The position numbers were made by a program, and so were the translations under genes. Shown here in pieces: positions 30,318 to 34,357 of a DNA stretch of 34,357 nucleotides (the first letter of the stretch is position 1; every line of letters begins with the position of its first letter). The DNA is from JAEXNA01 sp050486105 (GTDB lineage Bacteria; Vulcanimicrobiota; Xenobia; Xenobiales; JADMJV01), in NCBI GenBank assembly GCA_050486105.1, contig JBJHCR010000026.1, forward strand, positions 1 to 34,357, written 5' to 3'. The notes under the pieces were generated by a model. That model worked only from the letters and a program-made list of their open reading frames with translations, ran no database searches and was not told where the DNA came from.

Positions 30318-31085
30318 GTGGTGGAAATTTGTCGGCGCCCTGGGTTCTTGATCCCGTTAGGATTTCTCATCGTTTGGCTTCTCTTCGGAACCGTGGCCAG
30401 CGGCGGAGGTGGCTCGGGATCGTCCAGCCCACCTCTGGCTTTCGAGCTGCCCCTCCAGCCCGTCGCACCTCCGCCGGGCCCTCAACCAGATCCTAGTCCT
30501 ACCACCTCACCTTCGCCTAGTCCCCAACCCACCACAAATCCCACAGCCTCTCCTTCTCCGACCCCGACTAGCTCGCCCTCACCACTCCCCACCACCTCAC
30601 CTTCTCCAAGCCCAAGCCCGACTCCACCTGGTCAGCCGAGCTCCCCAACTCCTTTCCTGCGCACCTTGCCGGAACGAAGCTTTGGGGCGAACCGCTACCT
30701 GGTCCTGAGCGAGGACCAGCAGTTGAACAACGACCTTCCTAGGTCACACGAAACACGAAGCGACGTGTACTTTCGTGACCTACTCCTGGGCACTCTCAGG
30801 TTGGTCACAGGGGTGGCAGATGGGCCGAGCTGGGCACCTTCGGTCTCCGGCGACGGCCGGTTTGTAGTGTTTCTCAGCCGAGCTTCCAACCTAGGTAGCG
30901 GAGCCCAAGAAGGAGTGGTCAACGCTTTTCTTTGGGAGAGACTCTCAGGTACGTTTCACTGCCTTACCCCCGACACCCCAGCCGACACTTTCGAGGTGAC
31001 GATTTCCGCCGATGGCAGCACCATCGCGCTTTCTACCGAAGCCCGCTTGCTGCCCACGGACACCGATGACCTAAGAGATATCTAG
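30318..31085 (+). CDS. N-terminal part of a frameshifted surface protein (signal anchor, Pro/Ser/Thr linker, TolB-like repeats)
   Basis: The fragment has 255 residues. After a short N-terminus a hydrophobic export segment (about residues 10-28) precedes a Gly-Ser stretch. A linker of about 60 residues follows, made almost only of Pro, Ser and Thr with PSPSPSPTPP-type repeats, as seen in cell-surface spacers. Then come WD40/TolB-like beta-propeller repeats with APSVSGDGRFVVFLSRASNL and TISADGSTIALSTEARLL. The frame stops at TAG 31083 in the middle of a propeller repeat, and the repeat pattern continues in another frame (see the next entry). The start is GTG at 30318 or GTG at 30321. AAGGAG at 30308 favours 30321 slightly. 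Confidence 0.7.
   Translation: MVEICRRPGFLIPLGFLIVWLLFGTVASGGGGSGSSSPPLAFELPLQPVAPPPGPQPDPSPTTSPSPSPQPTTNPTASPSPTPTSSPSPLPTTSPSPSPSPTPPGQPSSPTPFLRTLPERSFGANRYLVLSEDQQLNNDLPRSHETRSDVYFRDLLLGTLRLVTGVADGPSWAPSVSGDGRFVVFLSRASNLGSGAQEGVVNAFLWERLSGTFHCLTPDTPADTFEVTISADGSTIALSTEARLLPTDTDDLRDI
30360..30386 (+). repeat. 27-bp direct repeat partner in the signal-anchor coding region
   Basis: This matches 30045-30071 at 24 of 27 positions and encodes the hydrophobic GFLIVWLLF segment of the large surface protein. Confidence 0.5.
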
Positions 31086-31243
31086 CTCTTAAACCGGGAA
31101 TCAGACAAAGGATCTCCCACGAGCAGACCTCGGACGCGGTCACCCCAACTCTCAACTCCGACGGGAGCCTTGCCGCGTACAGCAGCAAACTGTTCGGGTA
31201 CTGGCAGGTCTACGGCTGGAGCCGCCAGGAAGACCAAAGCGCC

Positions 31244-33799
31244 GTGCTTTCACGGAACCTGCTCAATCAGGCTGGCAACGGGGACTCGTATCTGCCCTCT
31301 CTGTCGGATCTCGGCTTGACCTTTATCTCCGAAGCCGACAATCTCTTGCCCGGCTCAACTCCGGGCTCGGCCGACCTTTTATTACTCCAGGCCGATCCGG
31401 TTTCTCTCACTCGTCTGGCCAGCCAGGTTGACCAAGCGGTGTTGGGCCGACAGAGCTTAGACTACCTCTATCGGCGCAACGGCGAGTATCGCCTAGTACT
31501 CGACGGGCAATCCGAACTCAACCTGGGACCCCAAGACGGCGGAACCTTTTCCCGGAAATACCCTCTGCTTCAAGCCCAGCATACTCTCCAAACCCTGAAC
31601 CCAGACAAAGGAGAGTTCTGGCGGGTCAATTTCCCTTGGCAACCCTCTCCACCGCTGACCGGTACGGCCTTCAGCGAAGCTGGGCTCGGGCCTACCGGAC
31701 GAGTGGTCACTTTCCCTGGGGAGGCCCAGAGTCTCTTGGTGGTGGGAATTGCCGACGATGACATTCTGCCCCGAGGCTTGAGCGTGACCCGGGTGAGCCC
31801 TGAGGGCGAGATGGAGAGCCATTATTTGCCGCTTCAAGCGTTCGTCTATGAACTCGATCACGGTGACCTAAATGGTAACGGACACCAAGACTTGGTGGTT
31901 CAGGTAAGTCTGTCCTGCAACGACAACCCCTCAGGGTCTCCGAGGATTCGAGTGCTTTGGGGAGACGGTTTGGGAGGTTTCAGCCCAGGCCCTGAGTTTG
32001 CCGTCGACCACCTGCACACCCGACCCTTGCTGGGGAACTTCAACGGGGACCAACATCTCGATCTCCTATTGGTTTACCCAAACACCCCTCAACCGGCGGC
32101 CCTCCCAAGGCTCTACTGGGGGGCGGGGGATGGAACCTTTGCCCCCGGACCCGAAATCGAGCTTCCCACTGTGGGCGCCGGCCCGGTGGTGGAAGATTTC
32201 AACGGGGATGGAGTTGACGACCTGGTCCGGCTCGACCACGACACCAAAGATCTGGTGGTGTGGCTGAATAATGGATCTGGGGGACCGATCACTCCCCAGC
32301 AACGCCTCAATCTTGAGACCACCGAAGGCTTGGTCACTCGGGTCTTTGAGAGCCTCGATTTTGATGGAAACAGCGACCTGGACCTAGTTGTCGACCTCAC
32401 TCCCACGGGCAAAGCCGAAGCGAACCTTCAGGTCCTAAGCAACGATGGACAGGGAACATTCTCCCTAGGTCCCAGCTTGCCCATCTTTGTGGGGCCAGAT
32501 CGCAAAGGGACCAAGCAGGTGCATATCTTGCAGCATCCTATGGGCAGATTCTTGGTGACCACCTGGGGCATCTTCGACCTGCAAAACACCGACAATGCGC
32601 AATACCTCAGTTCCCTTTACCCGAGTCTTGCCGTGGCCGACTTCAATGATGATGGACGGCCTGATCTTCTCCGTTGGGTGGATTCAGGACTTGCCATCCT
32701 GCTGGGAAGCGAAGAAGCCACCTTTGGACCGGAAAGACTTATCGGGGAACCCTCACTGAATGGACAAGGCCTAGCCGGAGACTTCAACTCCAACCTGCTT
32801 TTGGACCTGGTGGATAGCGATCAGTTTTTGCAGAGTGAGGCTCCCTTGCAGTTCCAGCCCGGGGATGCTCCGTGGGCGAACTCCAGCGATTGGCTGGGAG
32901 TCGAAGACCTCAATGGAGATGGTCACCTGGATGTTTTGGTCAAGGTCCCAGATGGCTTTCAAGTGTATTTGGGGGACGGCACCGGAAACTTCGAGCCTCA
33001 ACCCCGTCAAGAAGTTCTGGGGTTCTGGAACGCCCTCTCTCCTTTGACCGACCTCGATCAGGACGGAACCATCGATCTTGCCCTGATTCACCACAGCGGA
33101 CCCGGGCTTTCCGGTCCACAAGTGGAGTTTTGGAAGGGGCTCGGCGACGGCACCTTTGTTCTGCACTCCATTCACCCTGTTTCGGTGCTCTCCACCTTCA
33201 GCCCCCACTCGAAGATCGCCGACTTCACCGGAAACGGATTCGAAGACCTTTGGGCGGAACAGTTCCTTTTTGCTCAGGCGCCTGCGGTATTTGGTCCGCC
33301 AGTGAGCAACTCCACTCTTATCCTCGGGCCGATTTGGGCAGCCGATCTCACCGGCGACGGACGAGCCGAGGTGGTTGGCGGCGGGGACGGCTACTACGAA
33401 GGAACGGACTTTTCTCCGTCGCCGAGGCCGGCTTGTCCAGGGAGTACCAACTATCCCGACCCGGCCCGGTTTAGGCATCTTCCCTCAATGACCGTCGTCA
33501 ATCCTGGACAAACCGGAGAGACGGTGATCGAATTCGAAAGTCCACCTCGGAGCGGACCCTTAAGCGCCTGGAGCGACATTGCTTTTGAAGATCTCAACGG
33601 AGACGGACATTTGGATGCGGTGATCTTAGATCTTTTTGGAACCCTCACCCTCGCTCTCGGAGACGGAACCGGAAAGCTGACCCAGACGGATCAATTCCAT
33701 CATGTGTATGGCTCGCGAAGCTTTCTTACTCGAGACTTCGACTTCAGCGGGCGGTTTCAAAAACTCGTCTTAGGAAGCACCTTGACCCTCATTCCCTAA
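31244..33799 (+). CDS. C-terminal part of the frameshifted surface protein (FG-GAP/VCBS repeats)
   Basis: The 851 residues from the first in-frame GTG hold a series of about twelve FG-GAP/VCBS units. Each contains a calcium-loop motif such as DFNGDGVDDLVRL, DFNDDGRPDLL, DLNGDGHLDVLVK, DLDQDGTIDLALI and DLNGDGHLDAVILD. Such repeats form beta-propellers that bind calcium and act in adhesion or substrate binding outside the cell. The frame is open back to 31070, and that upstream part encodes another TolB-like repeat (VTPTLNSDGSLAAYSS). That shows the true gene begins at 30318 and a frameshift near 31080 splits it. No ribosome binding site supports the GTG. As it stands it is probably a pseudogene or carries a sequencing error. 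Confidence 0.75.
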   Translation: MLSRNLLNQAGNGDSYLPSLSDLGLTFISEADNLLPGSTPGSADLLLLQADPVSLTRLASQVDQAVLGRQSLDYLYRRNGEYRLVLDGQSELNLGPQDGGTFSRKYPLLQAQHTLQTLNPDKGEFWRVNFPWQPSPPLTGTAFSEAGLGPTGRVVTFPGEAQSLLVVGIADDDILPRGLSVTRVSPEGEMESHYLPLQAFVYELDHGDLNGNGHQDLVVQVSLSCNDNPSGSPRIRVLWGDGLGGFSPGPEFAVDHLHTRPLLGNFNGDQHLDLLLVYPNTPQPAALPRLYWGAGDGTFAPGPEIELPTVGAGPVVEDFNGDGVDDLVRLDHDTKDLVVWLNNGSGGPITPQQRLNLETTEGLVTRVFESLDFDGNSDLDLVVDLTPTGKAEANLQVLSNDGQGTFSLGPSLPIFVGPDRKGTKQVHILQHPMGRFLVTTWGIFDLQNTDNAQYLSSLYPSLAVADFNDDGRPDLLRWVDSGLAILLGSEEATFGPERLIGEPSLNGQGLAGDFNSNLLLDLVDSDQFLQSEAPLQFQPGDAPWANSSDWLGVEDLNGDGHLDVLVKVPDGFQVYLGDGTGNFEPQPRQEVLGFWNALSPLTDLDQDGTIDLALIHHSGPGLSGPQVEFWKGLGDGTFVLHSIHPVSVLSTFSPHSKIADFTGNGFEDLWAEQFLFAQAPAVFGPPVSNSTLILGPIWAADLTGDGRAEVVGGGDGYYEGTDFSPSPRPACPGSTNYPDPARFRHLPSMTVVNPGQTGETVIEFESPPRSGPLSAWSDIAFEDLNGDGHLDAVILDLFGTLTLALGDGTGKLTQTDQFHHVYGSRSFLTRDFDFSGRFQKLVLGSTLTLIP

Positions 33800-33933
33800 T
33801 GGTTCCCTAGCTCGAGGATGAACCCTCAAACGTCTTGCGAAGGGTCCACCAGCTCAGAGTCCCTGCCAAATAGCAACACTTTCAGCGACCTGGACACCTC
33901 CTCAGTGAGGGTCAGATTGTCGTCGAAGGCTCC

Positions 33934-34215
33934 CTACACCAAGGTAAGACTAGCACAGTTCACTCCGTCTTCAGTGGGGATGGTATTCCCCAAACTCTGC
34001 CGTCCATAGAAGAGGGTGCAAGGAACGGGGGGCCAGGTCGGGTTTTCGTGTGCCCTAAATCGCAGATCCATATCCTGCCATTCAAAATCCTCGCCGAGAT
34101 CTTCTTCTTGGGTCTTCAGCAGTTCTAGCCTGGGGTCGATCTCCTCTTCAGCCACGAAACCGGACGGGCCTTGGGAGCAGACCACCGCGGCCAAGACTAG
34201 AACAAGAAATCCCAC
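33934..34215 (-). CDS. Small exported protein of unknown function
   Basis: The 93-residue protein has an N-terminal hydrophobic segment (MGFLVLVLAAVVCSQG), probably a signal peptide, then an acidic stretch (EEEIDPRLELLKTQEED). The short C-terminal part has two cysteines (PCTLFYGRQ and NCASLTLV) that could form one disulfide after export. The first cysteine, in AAVVCSQG, could be a lipobox-like site but does not fit the consensus well. It starts with GTG at 34215, the only start codon before an upstream stop. No strong ribosome binding site is present. It lies 21 bp after the Rpn-like gene tail. Confidence 0.45.
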   Translation of the reverse strand: MGFLVLVLAAVVCSQGPSGFVAEEEIDPRLELLKTQEEDLGEDFEWQDMDLRFRAHENPTWPPVPCTLFYGRQSLGNTIPTEDGVNCASLTLV

Positions 34216-34236
34216 CTCAGTACCGCAAAATGTCTC

Positions 34237-34357
34237 TCACTCAAGTAGCCTCTTCACCTCAGTCACCTCAAGGTCGGTGAACTCGCTGATCTGCTCTGCA
34301 CTTAAGCCCGAGGCTACCATGCGTTGCACAAGCTCTCGGCGGCCCTGTTTCAGGCCT
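34237..34357 (-). CDS. C-terminal tail of an Rpn family nuclease (partial, cut by the window edge)
   Basis: Forty codons before the TGA at 34237 read GLKQGRRELVQRM and then VASGLSAEQISEFTDL. This matches the common tail of Rpn/YhgA-type recombination-promoting nucleases (PD-(D/E)XK putative transposases), in which a G-x-x-x-G-x-R run leads into a short helix-turn-helix-like SGLSxEQI motif. The catalytic domain would lie beyond the window. These proteins cleave DNA and promote RecA-independent recombination. The call rests on the tail alone. Confidence 0.6.
   Translation of the reverse strand, partial: GLKQGRRELVQRMVASGLSAEQISEFTDLEVTEVKRLLE

Noticed and set aside
32771..33478. Open frame of 235 codons on minus within the FG-GAP region
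   Set aside because: It is a shadow of the repeat-rich coding strand, and the plus frame carries the calcium-loop motifs.

Overview
The window looks like a bacterial chromosome segment: moderately GC-rich, densely coded and mostly housekeeping. Several starts are TTG or GTG placed behind strong Shine-Dalgarno sequences. It cannot be assigned to a phylum by eye. A eukaryote-like Ser/Thr kinase fused to an ATPase and TPRs, a B12-dependent ribonucleotide reductase, FG-GAP and TPR proteins and a GTDC1-type tRNA glycosyltransferase suggest a large-genome, free-living, Gram-negative-type lineage (Myxococcota-, Bdellovibrionota- or Eremiobacterota-like). That is inference only. No insertion sequence, prophage, CRISPR array or origin was seen.

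Layout. 1-195: tRNA-Ser(UGA) with its terminator (minus) and a short degenerate echo of the same tRNA beyond it. 214-2187: TPR protein with a good promoter (minus). 2517-3660: three-gene Fe-S operon (minus) of an A-type carrier, an IscU/SufU-like scaffold lacking one cluster cysteine, and a small unknown protein. 3812-4999: TerB-like protein (minus), divergent from a 1220-aa kinase-ATPase-TPR protein (5179-8841, plus). That gene converges on and overlaps lepA (8825-10627, minus). Upstream of lepA on the same strand are a zinc-ribbon protein, a MarR regulator, a class III alcohol (formaldehyde) dehydrogenase, an adenosine deaminase and nrdJ, the last with a long leader that can fold.

17115-24505 is the least ordinary part. 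It holds a membrane protein (minus); a secreted DcrB/PsbP-like protein followed by an orphan BrxA-like protein (plus); and a minus-strand run of UPF0489 arginase-fold protein, GNAT acetyltransferase and an anthrax-lethal-factor-type metallopeptidase with glycine zippers. A BpsA-like branched-polyamine synthase is divergent from that run. The aminopropyltransferase, acetyltransferase and arginase-fold hydrolase together suggest polyamine chemistry, which is untested.

24527-28023 (minus) holds a tRNA-queuosine mannosyltransferase, a glycine-rich cationic protein and a zinc-ribbon coiled-coil protein. 28160-33799 (plus) holds a secreted DUF885 peptidase-like protein and a large surface protein (signal anchor, Pro/Ser/Thr linker, TolB-like repeats, FG-GAP repeats) broken by a frameshift near 31080. 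The window ends with a small secreted protein and the tail of an Rpn-type nuclease gene, both on minus.
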